A stretch of 64,000 nucleotides of DNA from Aerolutibacter ruishenii (GCF_007830115.1 NZ_VLKP01000002.1:186001-250000); one strand, 5' to 3'; positions 38,561 to 48,005 are shown, numbered from the stretch's first letter. Notes: a model not told the origin generated them from the sequence alone. Made by a program: numbers and translations.

Positions 38561-40291
38561 ATGCGCCCATTGTTCGCCGCGCTCCTGCTCGCCCTGCCGC
38601 TGGCCAGTCCGGCGGCGGACCGGATCACCGGCAAGCCGTTCGCCACCCGCAGCGAGGTGTACGCGCCGCACGCCATGGCCGCGACCTCGCATCCGCTGGC
38701 CACCCAGGTGGCGCTGGACGTGATGCAGGCTGGCGGCAGCGCGGTGGACGCGGCGATCGCCGCCAACGCCACGCTGGGCCTGATGGAACCGACCGGCAAC
38801 GGCATCGGCGGCGACCTGTTCGCCATCGTGTGGGACCCGAAGACCAGGCGGCTGCATGGCTACAACGGCTCCGGCCGTTCGCCGACGGCACTGACCCTGG
38901 CCGAATTCCAGCGCCGCGGGCTCACCCAGGTGCCCGCGCACGGGCCGTTGCCGGTGACGGTGCCCGGGACCGTGGACGCGTGGTTCGCGCTGCACCAGCG
39001 CTTCGGCCGGCGCGCCATGGCCGACAACCTCGCGCCCGCGATCCGCTACGCGCGCAACGGCCACCCGGTGCACGAGGTGATCGCGTACTACTGGGGCCGG
39101 TCGGTGCCGACGCTGTCGAAGTGGCCGGGTTACAGCGAGCAGTTCACCGTCCCGTGCGCGGCGGGTGAAAGCGGTTGCGTGGCCGGCCGCCGCGCCCCGC
39201 GTACCGGTGAGACATGGAAGAACCCGTACCTGGCCGCGACATTGGAACGGATCGCCCGCGGCGGTCGCGATGCGTTCTACAAGGGCGAGATCGCGCGCGG
39301 CATCGATGCGTACTTCAAGGCCAACGGCGGTTTCCTCGCCTACGCTGACCTCGCCGCGCACCGCGGCGAGTGGGTCGATCCGGTCAGTACCAGCTACCGC
39401 GGCTTTGACGTGTGGGAACTGCCGCCCAACGGGCAGGGCATCGCCGCGCTGCAGATCCTCAACCTGCTGGAACCGTATGACCTGAAGGCTTACGGCTTCG
39501 GGAGCCCCGAGCACGTGCACCTGTTCACCGAAGCCAAGAAGCTGGCCTTCGCCGATCGCGCCGCGTCCTATGCCGATCCGGAGTACTACAAGACGCCGGT
39601 CGCGAAGCTGGTCTCGAAGGAGTACGCGCGCGAACGCGGCAAGCTGATCAACATGGACCGCGCGATGAAGGCCGCCGAACCCGGCGTGATCCCGCAGCTC
39701 AACGAGGGCGACACCATTTACCTCACCACCGCCGACGTCGACGGGATGATGGTCTCGCTGATCCAGTCCAACTACCGCGGCATGGGCAGCGGCATGGCGC
39801 CGCCTGGGCTGGGCTTCATCTTCCAGGACCGCGGCGAGCAGTTCGTGCTGAAGGAAGGCCACCCCAACTCGTTCGCACCGGGCAAGCGTCCGTTCCACAC
39901 CATCATTCCCGCATTCGTGACGAAGGGCGGCAAGCCGTGGCTGAGCTACGGCGTGATGGGCGGCGCGATGCAGCCCCAGGGCCACGTGCAGATCCTGCTC
40001 AACCTGATCGACTTCGGCATGAACCTGCAGGAGGCCGGCGATGCGCCCCGCATCCAGCACGATGGCTCGACCGAACCGGCGGGCCAGGCGACCGCGATGG
40101 CCGACGGCGGCGAACTCGACCTCGAGTCCGGCTTCCCCTACGAGACCGTGCGCGCGCTGATGCGCAAGGGCCACAGCGTGCGCTTCGCCGACGGTCCGTA
40201 TGGCGGCTACCAGGCGATCATGGTCAATCCGCACGGCGGCTACATCGGCGCCAGCGAATCGCGCAAGGATGGCCAGGCGGCCGGGTACTGA
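38561..40291 (+). CDS. ggt: Gamma-glutamyltransferase
   Basis: A 576-residue exported Ntn hydrolase that cleaves or transfers the gamma-glutamyl group of glutathione and related peptides. A signal peptide (LFAALLLALPLASPAAD) precedes the large subunit with PTGNGIGGDLFAIVWD and VPGTVDAWFALHQRFG. The self-processing and nucleophilic threonine is probably T385 in EGDTIYLTTAD; known enzymes have TTH at this point, so this is a divergent member. LGVMGG-like oxyanion residues appear as YGVMGGAMQPQGHVQ. The stop TGA overlaps the start of the following transporter by one base. Confidence 0.92.
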   Translation: MRPLFAALLLALPLASPAADRITGKPFATRSEVYAPHAMAATSHPLATQVALDVMQAGGSAVDAAIAANATLGLMEPTGNGIGGDLFAIVWDPKTRRLHGYNGSGRSPTALTLAEFQRRGLTQVPAHGPLPVTVPGTVDAWFALHQRFGRRAMADNLAPAIRYARNGHPVHEVIAYYWGRSVPTLSKWPGYSEQFTVPCAAGESGCVAGRRAPRTGETWKNPYLAATLERIARGGRDAFYKGEIARGIDAYFKANGGFLAYADLAAHRGEWVDPVSTSYRGFDVWELPPNGQGIAALQILNLLEPYDLKAYGFGSPEHVHLFTEAKKLAFADRAASYADPEYYKTPVAKLVSKEYARERGKLINMDRAMKAAEPGVIPQLNEGDTIYLTTADVDGMMVSLIQSNYRGMGSGMAPPGLGFIFQDRGEQFVLKEGHPNSFAPGKRPFHTIIPAFVTKGGKPWLSYGVMGGAMQPQGHVQILLNLIDFGMNLQEAGDAPRIQHDGSTEPAGQATAMADGGELDLESGFPYETVRALMRKGHSVRFADGPYGGYQAIMVNPHGGYIGASESRKDGQAAGY

Positions 40292-41199
40292 TGGCCTTCG
40301 ATGCGTTCGCCCTGGTGCTGGCGATGCTGGCGCTGGGCTACCTGTTCCAGCGCACGAAGGTGCTGCCGCCGGATGCGGCGCAGACGCTGAACCTGGTGGT
40401 GCTGTACGTCTGCCTGCCGGCCGCGGTGCTGCGCTACGCGCCGCGCCTGCAACTGGAGCCGGCGCTGCTGGGCGTGGTGGCGGTGCCCTGGCTGCTGCTC
40501 GGCGCCACCGTGCTGCTGGTCGGCGCGCTGTCGCGCTGGCTGAAGTTCCGCGACGACGAGCGCGCGGTGCTGTTGCTGGCCGTGGCGCTGGGCAACACCA
40601 GCTTCCTCGGCTACCCGCTGACCCGCGCGCTGATCGGCGAGCACGCGCTGCCGTACGCGGTGATCTACGACCAGTTCGGCGCGTTCATCATCCTGTCCAC
40701 CTTCGGCTTGTGGGTGCTGGCGCGCTATGGCGGCGAGCACACGCCCACGGCCGGCGAGATCGCACGGCGCATCGTGCGTTTTCCGCCGTTGTGGGCCTTG
40801 GTACTGGGCTTCACCGTGATGCCGGCCGAGCCACCGGCGTGGATCGCCAGCGGCCTGCAGCGGCTGTCCGATGCGCTGCTGCCGCTGGCGATGCTGACCA
40901 TCGGCCTCTCGGTGCGGCTGGCGCTGCCCCGCGACGAACTCAAGCCGTTGGCCACCGGGCTGCTGTTGAAGCTGCTGGTGATGCCGGCGCTGGCCTGGGC
41001 GCTGGTGCCGATCCTGGGCCTGCATGGCGACATGGCCCGGACCACCGTGCTGGAGGCGGCGATGCCGCCGATGGTCACCGCCGGTGCCTTGGCCATCGCG
41101 CACAACCTGGCGCCGCGGTTGGCGGCCGCGCTGGTCGGCTACGGCCTGCTGCTGTCGTTGTTGACGCTGCCGGCGTGGGTGCGGGTACCCGTCGGCTAG
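40291..41199 (+). CDS. AEC-family permease
   Basis: A 302-residue inner-membrane protein with about ten hydrophobic helices, of the auxin efflux carrier/malonate transporter family. Landmarks are LGYLFQRTKVLPPDAAQTLN, VALGNTSFLGYPLTRAL, LPLAMLTIGLSVRL and LEAAMPPMVTAGALA. The ATG at 40291 shares its A with the stop of the gamma-glutamyltransferase gene (TGATG), so translation is likely coupled. It may move an amino or organic acid linked to gamma-glutamyl metabolism, though the substrate is not shown by the sequence. Confidence 0.9.
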   Translation: MAFDAFALVLAMLALGYLFQRTKVLPPDAAQTLNLVVLYVCLPAAVLRYAPRLQLEPALLGVVAVPWLLLGATVLLVGALSRWLKFRDDERAVLLLAVALGNTSFLGYPLTRALIGEHALPYAVIYDQFGAFIILSTFGLWVLARYGGEHTPTAGEIARRIVRFPPLWALVLGFTVMPAEPPAWIASGLQRLSDALLPLAMLTIGLSVRLALPRDELKPLATGLLLKLLVMPALAWALVPILGLHGDMARTTVLEAAMPPMVTAGALAIAHNLAPRLAAALVGYGLLLSLLTLPAWVRVPVG

Positions 41200-41363
41200 G
41201 GTCGACGGCAACCGAAGGGACAGGGGAGGCAGCAACAGTACCGCCAGTTGCTGTCCGGCCGCGGATGACCGGTGGCTGAGGCCGCCTCGCCCCGGTGGCC
41301 GCCCGCGCCGCTCCCGGTGTACGCTGCGGTTCCCGTCTGATGGAAACGCCAAAGGTGGGCCCG

Positions 41364-41996
41364 ATGAGAACCGTGCTGGTCGCCAGCTCCAAGGGGGGCG
41401 TAGGCAAGACCACGATCGCCACCCATCTTGCCGCGCAGGCGGCGCTCGAGGGCCTGCGCACCGCGCTGGTCGACGCCGATCCGCAACGCTCCTCCACCCG
41501 CTGGGCGGAGAAGCGCGCCGCGCTGCAGGCCGCGGTGCTGCCGCTGGACGGCACCCGGCGCAAGGCCTGGCGCAAGCAGATGCCCGACGACACCCAGCAG
41601 CTGGTGGTCGATGCGCCCGCCGGCGCCATGGCCGACGAACTGGAAGCCTTCCTCGAGCAGGTCGATGCGGTGGTCGTGCCGGTGCAGCCGTCCAGCTTGG
41701 ACATCGAGGCCACGGTGCCGTTCCTGGATTCGCTGGCCCGGCACCCGCGGGTGCGCAAGGGCACGCTCAGGGTGGGGCTGGTGGGCAACAAGCTCAAGCC
41801 GTGGACCAATGCCTCGCAGGAGGCGATGGACCTGCTGCGCGCCTGGCCGTATCCGGTGGTGGCGCAACTGCGCGACAGCCAGGCCTACGTGGTCACGACC
41901 GGGATGGGCAAGAGCCTGTTCGACTACCACTCCGCCCACGTGCGCGACCACCAGTCCGACTGGCAGTCGTTGCTGAAATGGCTGCGAAAGTCCTGA
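41364..41996 (+). CDS. ParA-family ATPase without visible ParB
   Basis: A 210-residue deviant Walker-type ATPase. The site SKGGVGKTT (from K10) is preceded by MRTVLVAS and followed by LVDADPQRSSTRWAEKR and VVDAPAG. The start at 41364 is preferred over an ATG at 41340, which lacks a ribosome-binding site and would add an atypical extension. No parB, DNA-binding domain or chemotaxis cluster lies nearby, so the cargo is unknown; orphan ParA proteins position diverse assemblies. The following SixA gene starts 22 bases after its stop. Confidence 0.88.
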   Translation: MRTVLVASSKGGVGKTTIATHLAAQAALEGLRTALVDADPQRSSTRWAEKRAALQAAVLPLDGTRRKAWRKQMPDDTQQLVVDAPAGAMADELEAFLEQVDAVVVPVQPSSLDIEATVPFLDSLARHPRVRKGTLRVGLVGNKLKPWTNASQEAMDLLRAWPYPVVAQLRDSQAYVVTTGMGKSLFDYHSAHVRDHQSDWQSLLKWLRKS

Positions 41997-42018
41997 TCCC
42001 TGCCGGAAGCCCGATCGA

Positions 42019-42495
42019 ATGCGCGAACTGATCCTGCTGCGCCACGCCCACGCCGACGCGGCCTCCGCGGGCCAGGCCGACCTGGACCGCCCATTGTCCG
42101 CCGAAGGCTTGGCCGAGGCCGAAGCCGCCGGCCGCTGGCTGGCCGCCAACCACCTCATCCCCGATTGCGTGCTGTGTTCGCCCGCGCGGCGTACGCGCGA
42201 GACGCTGGAAGCGGTGCTGGGTGCCATCGGCTACATCGACCAGCGCATCGAGCCTGCGATCTACGAAGCCACGCCGGGCACGCTGATCGGCCTGGCCGAT
42301 GCCAACGTGGAGGTCGGCCGGCTGATGCTGGTGGGCCACAACCCGGGCCTGGAACGCCTGGCGGCGCTGCTGCACAGCGGCCAGTCCGGCGACTACCGCG
42401 GCATGCCGCCGGCGGGCATCGCGGTGCTTACCGTCCCCGTGGAAACCGCGCTGGAGCCGGGCATCGCCCAGCTGTCCGCCTTCTGGTGGCCGTGA
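42019..42495 (+). CDS. sixA: Histidine phosphatase SixA
   Basis: A 158-residue cytosolic phosphatase of the phosphoglycerate-mutase fold. SixA removes phosphate from phosphohistidine, for example on HPt domains or the nitrogen-related PTS. The catalytic RH motif is R8-H9 in LLRHAHADAAS. CVLCSPARRTRETLEAVLG and LMLVGHNPGLERLAALL supply the remaining active-site residues. The following YceI gene begins at a GTG that overlaps its stop, forming a three-gene overlapping operon with YceI and phospholipase D. Confidence 0.92.
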   Translation: MRELILLRHAHADAASAGQADLDRPLSAEGLAEAEAAGRWLAANHLIPDCVLCSPARRTRETLEAVLGAIGYIDQRIEPAIYEATPGTLIGLADANVEVGRLMLVGHNPGLERLAALLHSGQSGDYRGMPPAGIAVLTVPVETALEPGIAQLSAFWWP

Positions 42496-43055
42496 TCCGG
42501 CGAGCGCGATGCTGGCTGGCTGCCATCGCCCTCGGGGTTTGCATCGGCCCGGGCTGGGCCCAGCCGGTGGACGCGGAACGCTCCAGTGTTGGTTTCGAGT
42601 TGCGGACGCGCTGGGGGCAGCGCATCCACGGCACCTTCGGCCGTCCCCTGGGTCACGTCACCGAGCTGGGCGACAGCCGCCACCAGGTGCGGCTGAGCCT
42701 GTCGGTCGCGTCGATCGAAGTGGCCGACTCCCCGTACTACACGCAGATGGCGCGCGGGCCGGAATTCTTCGATGCCGCGCGCTTCCCTCATGTCGATTTC
42801 CTGTCCGAGCCGTATCGCCCGTCGCTGGCGCATGACGGCGGCAAGCTGCGCGGCAAGCTGACCCTGCGTGGCGTGACCCGTGCCGAGTTCTTCACACTGC
42901 AACCCGCGGAGTGCGCGCGGCCGGGGTGGGATTGCGACGTTGTCGCCACCGGCATCATCAATCGCGCCAACTACGGCCTGAGTGGCTACCGGCTGGCGCT
43001 GGCCGACCGGGTACGCTTCACCATGCGGATCAGGCTGAAGAACGAGGACGAATGA
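42492..43055 (+). CDS. YceI-family periplasmic protein
   Basis: A 187-residue exported lipocalin-like protein. The GTG at 42492 overlaps the sixA stop by four bases and gives a signal peptide (CWLAAIALGVCIGPGWAQ). The family pattern is visible in SSVGFELRTRWGQRIHGTFG, SIEVADSPYY, FFDAARFPHVDFLS and LTLRGVTRAEFF. YceI proteins bind isoprenoid-type lipids; the ligand here is unknown. The downstream phospholipase D ATG overlaps its stop (ATGA). Confidence 0.9.
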   Translation: MIRRARCWLAAIALGVCIGPGWAQPVDAERSSVGFELRTRWGQRIHGTFGRPLGHVTELGDSRHQVRLSLSVASIEVADSPYYTQMARGPEFFDAARFPHVDFLSEPYRPSLAHDGGKLRGKLTLRGVTRAEFFTLQPAECARPGWDCDVVATGIINRANYGLSGYRLALADRVRFTMRIRLKNEDE

Positions 43056-45040
43056 CGGGTTTGCGATCCATCGTGGTCGCCATGCTGCTGCCATGGCTGG
43101 CAGCGTGTGCGACGTTGTCGTCGGCGCAGCGCGAACAGGCGGCCAGCGTGGCCGCGCAGGCGCGCACCACCACCGTGGACTGCGTCGCGGCCGATGCGTG
43201 CGCGCAGCCTTCACCACTGCGGCGACTGGCGGGCGAAGCATTCGCGACCTCCACCGCGGAGGCGCCGCGCCATTACGCCCTGATCCTGGACAACGGCCCC
43301 GACGCGCTGCTGGCGCGGATCAACCTGATCCGCAGCGCCACCACCGCCATCGACCTGCAGACCTACATCTTCAACGAGGATGACGCCGGCCGGCTGGTGA
43401 TCGACGAGCTGCTGGTCGCCGCCCGCCGCGGCGTGCGCGTGCGGCTGTTGCTGGACCAGCTGTCGGCGCTGGAAAAGGTCGAGACCCTGGCCGCGCTGGC
43501 CGGCATCCACGCCAATTTCCAGGTGCGGGTGTACAACCCGGTGCTCGGCCGCGCGCGAATCACCTATCCGCAGTACGCGCTGGCCGCGGCCTGCTGCTGG
43601 CGGCGGCTCAACCAGCGCATGCACACCAAGCTGCTGCTGGTGGACGGCGCGGTGGGCATCACCGGCGGGCGCAACTACCAGGACGACTATTACGACTGGG
43701 ACGCCAGCTACAACTTCCGCGATCGCGACGTGCTGGTGGCGGGCCCCGTCGCGCGCGAGATGGACGCTGACTTCGTGCGCTTCTGGGACGATGCGCGCAG
43801 CGTTCCCGCCGAGCGCCTGAGCGACGTGGGCCGCGAGCTGCTGGCACGCGGCGTGCCGACCCTGCCGCCCGCGCGGTTCCGGCGCCCCGAGCGCGCCGAG
43901 CGGATGCGCGCCGACGCCGCGGACAGCGCGTTGGTGGCGCAGCGCCTGGCCGCGCCGGCGTTGCCGGTGGGCGTGGTGGGCTACATCTCCGACACGCCGG
44001 CCAAGCACGAAGGCGATGGCTCCGGGCACGCCCGCGCCTCGCGTTCGATGCGTCGTCTGATCGAGTCGGCACGGGACGAAGTGCTGCTGCAGACGCCGTA
44101 CCTGGTGTTGTCCGAGCCGGCGCAGGACATGTTCCGCGAATTGCGTGCGCGCGCCGATCCGCCGCGCATCGTGGTCTCGACCAACAGCCTGGCCGCGACC
44201 GATGCGTTCATCGCCTACGCGTTGTCGTACAAGTACAAGCGCCGCTATTTGCGCGAATTCGGATTCAACATCTACGAGTTCAAGCCGTTCCCGGCGGATG
44301 CGCCGATCGACGTGGCCGCCACCGGCGCCGAGTTGTCGCCCGTGGAAACGGACAATGGCGGCGAGCCGGGCACCACGCGGGCAGCGCCGGTAACCGCAGG
44401 TCCCGACGCGGCCGTGGCGCAGGCGCCGCCGATGCAGCGCGCGCGCCGCGATTTCAGCAGCGTGCGACGGCCGACGATCGCCTACCGCGCGCCCCTGTCG
44501 CGCGAACACACCGCGTTGCGCTTTGGTTCGCGCGGGGCCAACGAACCGGTGCCGCTGAAACGCGCCGGCGTACGCATCGGGCTGCACGCCAAGTCGCTGG
44601 TGATCGATGGCCGGATCGGCGTGATCGGCACGCACAACTTCGATCCGCGTGGCGACGACTACAACACCGAAAGCGCGGTGGTGATCGAGGATGCCGCGTT
44701 CGCGCAGGCGCTGGCGGCCAGCATCCGTCGCGACATCGCGCCGGCCAACGCGTGGGTGATCGCGCGCCGCGACCGTCCGCCGGTGTTGTCGGGACTGAAC
44801 TATTCGCTGGGCAAGGCGTTCGAGGCGATGCCGGTGTTCGATCTGTGGCCGGTGCGCTACGCCACCAGCTACGAGTTCGTGCCCGGGCCCGAATGCCCGA
44901 CGCCATTGCCGCCGGACGCGCCGGGGTTCCGCGCGTGCTACCGCCCGGTGGGCGACTTCCCCGAGGTCGACCTGGGGTTGAAGAGCCTGACCACGCGCAT
45001 CTTCACCGCGTTCGGCGCGGGCCTGGCGCCGATCCTGTAG
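43052..45040 (+). CDS. Phospholipase D-family lipoprotein
   Basis: A 662-residue enzyme with lipobox LAAC (C19), so probably membrane-anchored in the periplasm. Two HKD motifs are complete: H191-T-K (HTKLLLVDGAVGITGGRN) and H512-A-K (HAKSLVIDGRIGVIGTHN), as required for the PLD dimer-like active site that cleaves phosphodiester bonds, or synthesises cardiolipin in related proteins. An insertion of about 130 residues rich in Pro/Ala lies before the second motif. It overlaps the YceI stop by four bases. A hairpin (45047-45103) follows. Confidence 0.9.
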   Translation: MTGLRSIVVAMLLPWLAACATLSSAQREQAASVAAQARTTTVDCVAADACAQPSPLRRLAGEAFATSTAEAPRHYALILDNGPDALLARINLIRSATTAIDLQTYIFNEDDAGRLVIDELLVAARRGVRVRLLLDQLSALEKVETLAALAGIHANFQVRVYNPVLGRARITYPQYALAAACCWRRLNQRMHTKLLLVDGAVGITGGRNYQDDYYDWDASYNFRDRDVLVAGPVAREMDADFVRFWDDARSVPAERLSDVGRELLARGVPTLPPARFRRPERAERMRADAADSALVAQRLAAPALPVGVVGYISDTPAKHEGDGSGHARASRSMRRLIESARDEVLLQTPYLVLSEPAQDMFRELRARADPPRIVVSTNSLAATDAFIAYALSYKYKRRYLREFGFNIYEFKPFPADAPIDVAATGAELSPVETDNGGEPGTTRAAPVTAGPDAAVAQAPPMQRARRDFSSVRRPTIAYRAPLSREHTALRFGSRGANEPVPLKRAGVRIGLHAKSLVIDGRIGVIGTHNFDPRGDDYNTESAVVIEDAAFAQALAASIRRDIAPANAWVIARRDRPPVLSGLNYSLGKAFEAMPVFDLWPVRYATSYEFVPGPECPTPLPPDAPGFRACYRPVGDFPEVDLGLKSLTTRIFTAFGAGLAPIL

Positions 45041-45046
45041 AGCGAC

Positions 45047-45103
45047 GGCGCCGGGTAGCGCCCCCGCACGGAATCCGGGCATCTACCGGCGCAGCCCGGC
45101 GCC
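45047..45103. terminator. Hairpin after phospholipase D gene
   Basis: GGCGCCGGGTAGCGCC (45047-45062) pairs with GGCGCAGCCCGGCGCC (45088-45103) with one G-U pair on the plus strand and one mismatch. The interior has further self-complementary words (CCCG/CGGG, GGTAG/CTACC). It begins seven bases after the stop codon. The preceding bases TAGAGCG match the start of the structured-repeat core, but no other core sequence is present. No U-tract follows. Confidence 0.45.
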
Positions 45104-45164
45104 ATTGGCACCGCCGTTCCGGGGCCGTGCCGGCGGCCGGCCCTGTCATCAGTCATGGCAACCA

Positions 45165-45182
45165 ATCGCCCCTTGGGGCGAT
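45165..45182. promoter_or_regulatory. 18-bp palindrome upstream of small gene
   Basis: ATCGCCCCTTGGGGCGAT has perfect 8-bp arms around TT. It lies 140 bases before the small ORF at 45322. A second inverted repeat, GGTGTTG...CAACACACC, occurs near 45268-45292 next to an AT-rich patch. Either may be an operator; no regulator can be named. Confidence 0.35.
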
Positions 45183-45321
45183 CCAAGTCCTTGATTCCGC
45201 AGTGTGCGATCCCCGTCTGCCACCAGGTCTTTGGTGGGGTGACTTCTGGCCCATGGCGGAATCGAATTGGTGTTGTACTTTACCAACACACCAGATCACA
45301 CCCCACCCGAAGGACCCCGCC

Positions 45322-45582
45322 ATGAACGCCATGACCATCGCCCACCTCCGCGCCGAAGAACGCCGCAACGCCGAACGCCGCCTGGTTGAACGCCGCATGT
45401 CGGCCAACCGCCGCCAGGCCGACCGCCAGGACGCCGCCCCCGCGCCGCTGGCCACCGTCACCCCGATCCGCCACCAGCACCGCGAGCGCGACTTCGGCGT
45501 CGGCTACGGCAACAGCAGCGGTTACGCAGCCCGCGGGCGCTACACCACCAACTGGAACCAGCCGCACTTCCGCGTTGCCTGA
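45322..45582 (+). CDS. Small basic hypothetical protein
   Basis: An 86-residue protein with no signal peptide. The N-terminal half is very rich in Arg, Ala and Glu and probably helical (AEERRNAERRLVERRMSANR). The C-terminal half is glycine- and aromatic-rich (DFGVGYGNSSGYAARGRYTT). The start has GAAGGA upstream, and the preceding 280-base spacer has inverted repeats and an AT-rich patch, consistent with its own promoter. I recognise no function. The charged, low-complexity composition suggests nucleic-acid or protein binding, but this is a guess. Confidence 0.65.
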   Translation: MNAMTIAHLRAEERRNAERRLVERRMSANRRQADRQDAAPAPLATVTPIRHQHRERDFGVGYGNSSGYAARGRYTTNWNQPHFRVA

Positions 45583-45626
45583 ACCAGGGCTCGCCTGAGG
45601 GGAATGGGGTCCGTTATCGTGGGAGC

Positions 45627-46073
45627 ATGGACCGCTCCCACGACCACCCGCCCTCGCCGTTCCGCCGTCCGCCGGACCTGGATGCGCTCAACGCGCTGTC
45701 CCGCGGCAACAGCATCGAAACCCTGGGCATCGTCTTCACCGACATTGGCCCCGACCACATCACCGCCACCATGCCGGTGGACGCCCGCACCCGCCAGCCT
45801 TACGGGCTGCTGCACGGCGGGGCCTCCGTGCTCCTGGCCGAGACGCTGGGCAGCAGCGCCGGCAACCTGTGCGTACCCGACGACCGCATCTGCGTCGGCA
45901 TCGAGATCAACGCCAACCACCTGCGTGGCGTGCGCGACGGCGTGGTCACCGGCACCGCACGCCCGCTGCACGTGGGCCGCAGCACCCAGGTCTGGGAGAT
46001 CCGCATCGAGGATGAAGCCGGCCGCCTGGTCTGCATCTCGCGCCTGACCCTGGCGGTCGTGCCGCGCGGTTGA
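45627..46073 (+). CDS. Hotdog-fold acyl-CoA thioesterase (PaaI/MenI-like)
   Basis: A 148-residue thioesterase of the hotdog fold. The central helix motif LLHGGASVLLAETLGSSAG carries the HGG signature and the catalytic Glu of the YdiI/MenI/EntH-type family, and INANHLRGVRDGVVTG follows. It probably hydrolyses an acyl- or aroyl-CoA. The ATG at 45627 has a GGGAG that lies very close, so a start a few codons downstream cannot be excluded. Confidence 0.88.
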   Translation: MDRSHDHPPSPFRRPPDLDALNALSRGNSIETLGIVFTDIGPDHITATMPVDARTRQPYGLLHGGASVLLAETLGSSAGNLCVPDDRICVGIEINANHLRGVRDGVVTGTARPLHVGRSTQVWEIRIEDEAGRLVCISRLTLAVVPRG

Positions 46074-46154
46074 AGCCGCGGCCCCAGACCCGCCCCCGCC
46101 ACGGCGTGACACCGTGTCTGGTCGCGCCGCCGCCGCTTCGGTATCGTTTCCGCG

Positions 46155-46958
46155 ATGAATGCGCCGTCTTCCCCCGCCGGCGTGCCGGCGCCCTCCGCGT
46201 CGCTGGCGCGCGCGTTCCGCTATGCCTACCGCGTGCCGCTGCTGTTGTGGCACCTGCTGGTCGACCTGCCGTTGACCTTGCTGGCCATGATGCCGGGCGT
46301 GGGTGCCTTGGAATTGCGCGGCGAACGCCTGGACCACCTGGCCGTGCGCTGGTGGTCGGCCGGGCTGATGCGCGTGTTCGGCTTCCGCCTGCGCCGGGTC
46401 GGCGAACCGTTGCGCGGCGGGGTGATGTTCGTCGCCAACCATGTCAGCTGGATCGACATCATCACCATGCATAGCCAGCGCATGATGGGCTTCGTCGCCA
46501 AGCGCGAGATCGAGCGCTGGCCGGTGGTCGGCTGGCTGGCCTCGCGCGGGCAGACCATCTTCCATCACCGCGGCAACGCCGAGTCGCTGGGCGGCGTGCT
46601 GCACGAAATGCTGGCGCGGCTGCGCGACGGCCACGCGGTGGGTGTGTTCCCCGAAGGCGGCACCCGGGGCGGCGGCGAGATCGGGCCGTTCCACGCGCGC
46701 ATCTTCCTGGCCGCGGTCGAGGCCGGGGCGCCGGTGCAGCCGGTGGCGCTGCGCTACGGTGAGGGCGGCAGCGCGCAGCGCACGGTGGCGTTCGCCCCGC
46801 GCGAGCATTTCCTCGGCAATTTCCTGCGTCTGCTGGGCGAGCCGCCCCGCGTCGCCGAGGTGCACTTCCTCGAGCCGATCGTCGCCAGCGAAGCCGAAGG
46901 TCGCCGGCGCATCGCCGAAACCGCGCGCCAGCGCATCGTCGAGGCGATGACGGGCTGA
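46155..46958 (+). CDS. 1-acyl-glycerol-3-phosphate acyltransferase-like protein
   Basis: A 267-residue membrane-associated PlsC-family acyltransferase that adds an acyl chain to a lysophospholipid. The catalytic HX4D is H96-D101 (ANHVSWIDII). Substrate motifs include VAKREIERWPVVGWLA and VFPEGGTRGGGE, and an N-terminal hydrophobic segment lies at about residues 28-48. A YheT-like hydrolase begins four bases after its stop, so they form an operon. Confidence 0.92.
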   Translation: MNAPSSPAGVPAPSASLARAFRYAYRVPLLLWHLLVDLPLTLLAMMPGVGALELRGERLDHLAVRWWSAGLMRVFGFRLRRVGEPLRGGVMFVANHVSWIDIITMHSQRMMGFVAKREIERWPVVGWLASRGQTIFHHRGNAESLGGVLHEMLARLRDGHAVGVFPEGGTRGGGEIGPFHARIFLAAVEAGAPVQPVALRYGEGGSAQRTVAFAPREHFLGNFLRLLGEPPRVAEVHFLEPIVASEAEGRRRIAETARQRIVEAMTG

Positions 46959-46961
46959 ACC

Positions 46962-47948
46962 ATGCTCTCGGCCGCCGACTACCGTCCTGTGTGGTGGGCC
47001 CGCAGCGGGCACGTGCAGTCGCTGCTGGGCTCCAACCGCTGGCGGCAGTCGCTGGGCGAACAGCGACTGCAGGCGACCGGCGCGCAGACCCGCGAACACC
47101 TGCTCGACGCCGGTGACGGCGTGCGCCTGCTGGGCCTGCACAGCGTGGTCCCTGGGCGGACCCCGCGCGGCCTGGCGCTGCTGCTGCACGGCTGGGAAGG
47201 CAGTGCCGAGTCCAGCTACATGCGCCATACCGCCGCGCACCTGCTGGAGGCGGGCTTCGAGGTGTTCCGCCTCAACTTCCGCGACCACGGCGACACCCAC
47301 CACCTCAACGAGGGCATCTTCCACTCCAACCGCATCGACGAGGTGGTGCGCGCGGCGGCGGAGCTGGCCCGGCATTTCCCGGCCCGGCCGATGGTCGCCG
47401 CGGGCTATTCGCTGGGCGGCAACTTCGCCCTGCGCCTGGCGATGCGCGCCCATGCGGCGGGGGTGCCGCTGCAGCGCGTGGCGGTGGTGTGCCCGGTCCT
47501 GGACCCCGCGCGCACCATGTCGGTGATCGAGCACGGGCTGCCGGTGTACCGCTGGTACTTCCAGCGCAAATGGACCGCGTCGCTGGCGCGCAAGCGCGAA
47601 CTGTTCCCGCACCTGCACGACTTCGACGACCGCGTGCTGCGGATGGACATCCGCGCGCTCACTGGCTGGCTGGTGGAGCGGCAGACCGAGTTCGGCAGCC
47701 TGGAGCGCTACTTCGACGGCTACTCCATTGCCGGCGACCGGTTGGCGGACCTGCCCGTGCCCGCACGGATCCTGATGGCCGCCGATGACCCGGTGATCCC
47801 GGTGGACGATTTCCACCACCTGCAGCTGCCAGGCAGCGCCCGCCTGGAAATCTCCCGCTGGGGCGGGCACTGCGGCTTCGTCGAGGACGGGCATCTGGAT
47901 GGATTCGCCGAGCGCTGGATCGCCGCGCAGCTGTTGGCCGGGGACTGA
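46962..47948 (+). CDS. YheT-like alpha/beta hydrolase
   Basis: A 328-residue cytosolic hydrolase of the YheT/EstB group. It has LLLHGWEGSAESSYMR (oxyanion region), FRLNFRDHGDTHHLNEGIFH (family signature) and the nucleophile elbow GYSLGG (S150). Asp in AADDPVIP and His in GGHCGFVE complete the triad. The substrate is probably a medium-chain ester. It is four bases downstream of the acyltransferase gene. Confidence 0.92.
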   Translation: MLSAADYRPVWWARSGHVQSLLGSNRWRQSLGEQRLQATGAQTREHLLDAGDGVRLLGLHSVVPGRTPRGLALLLHGWEGSAESSYMRHTAAHLLEAGFEVFRLNFRDHGDTHHLNEGIFHSNRIDEVVRAAAELARHFPARPMVAAGYSLGGNFALRLAMRAHAAGVPLQRVAVVCPVLDPARTMSVIEHGLPVYRWYFQRKWTASLARKRELFPHLHDFDDRVLRMDIRALTGWLVERQTEFGSLERYFDGYSIAGDRLADLPVPARILMAADDPVIPVDDFHHLQLPGSARLEISRWGGHCGFVEDGHLDGFAERWIAAQLLAGD

Positions 47949-48005
47949 CCGGCAGACCCTGCGGCTGCGGCTACAATGCGGGTTTGCCCCGTCTCCAGGC
48001 TGTTC

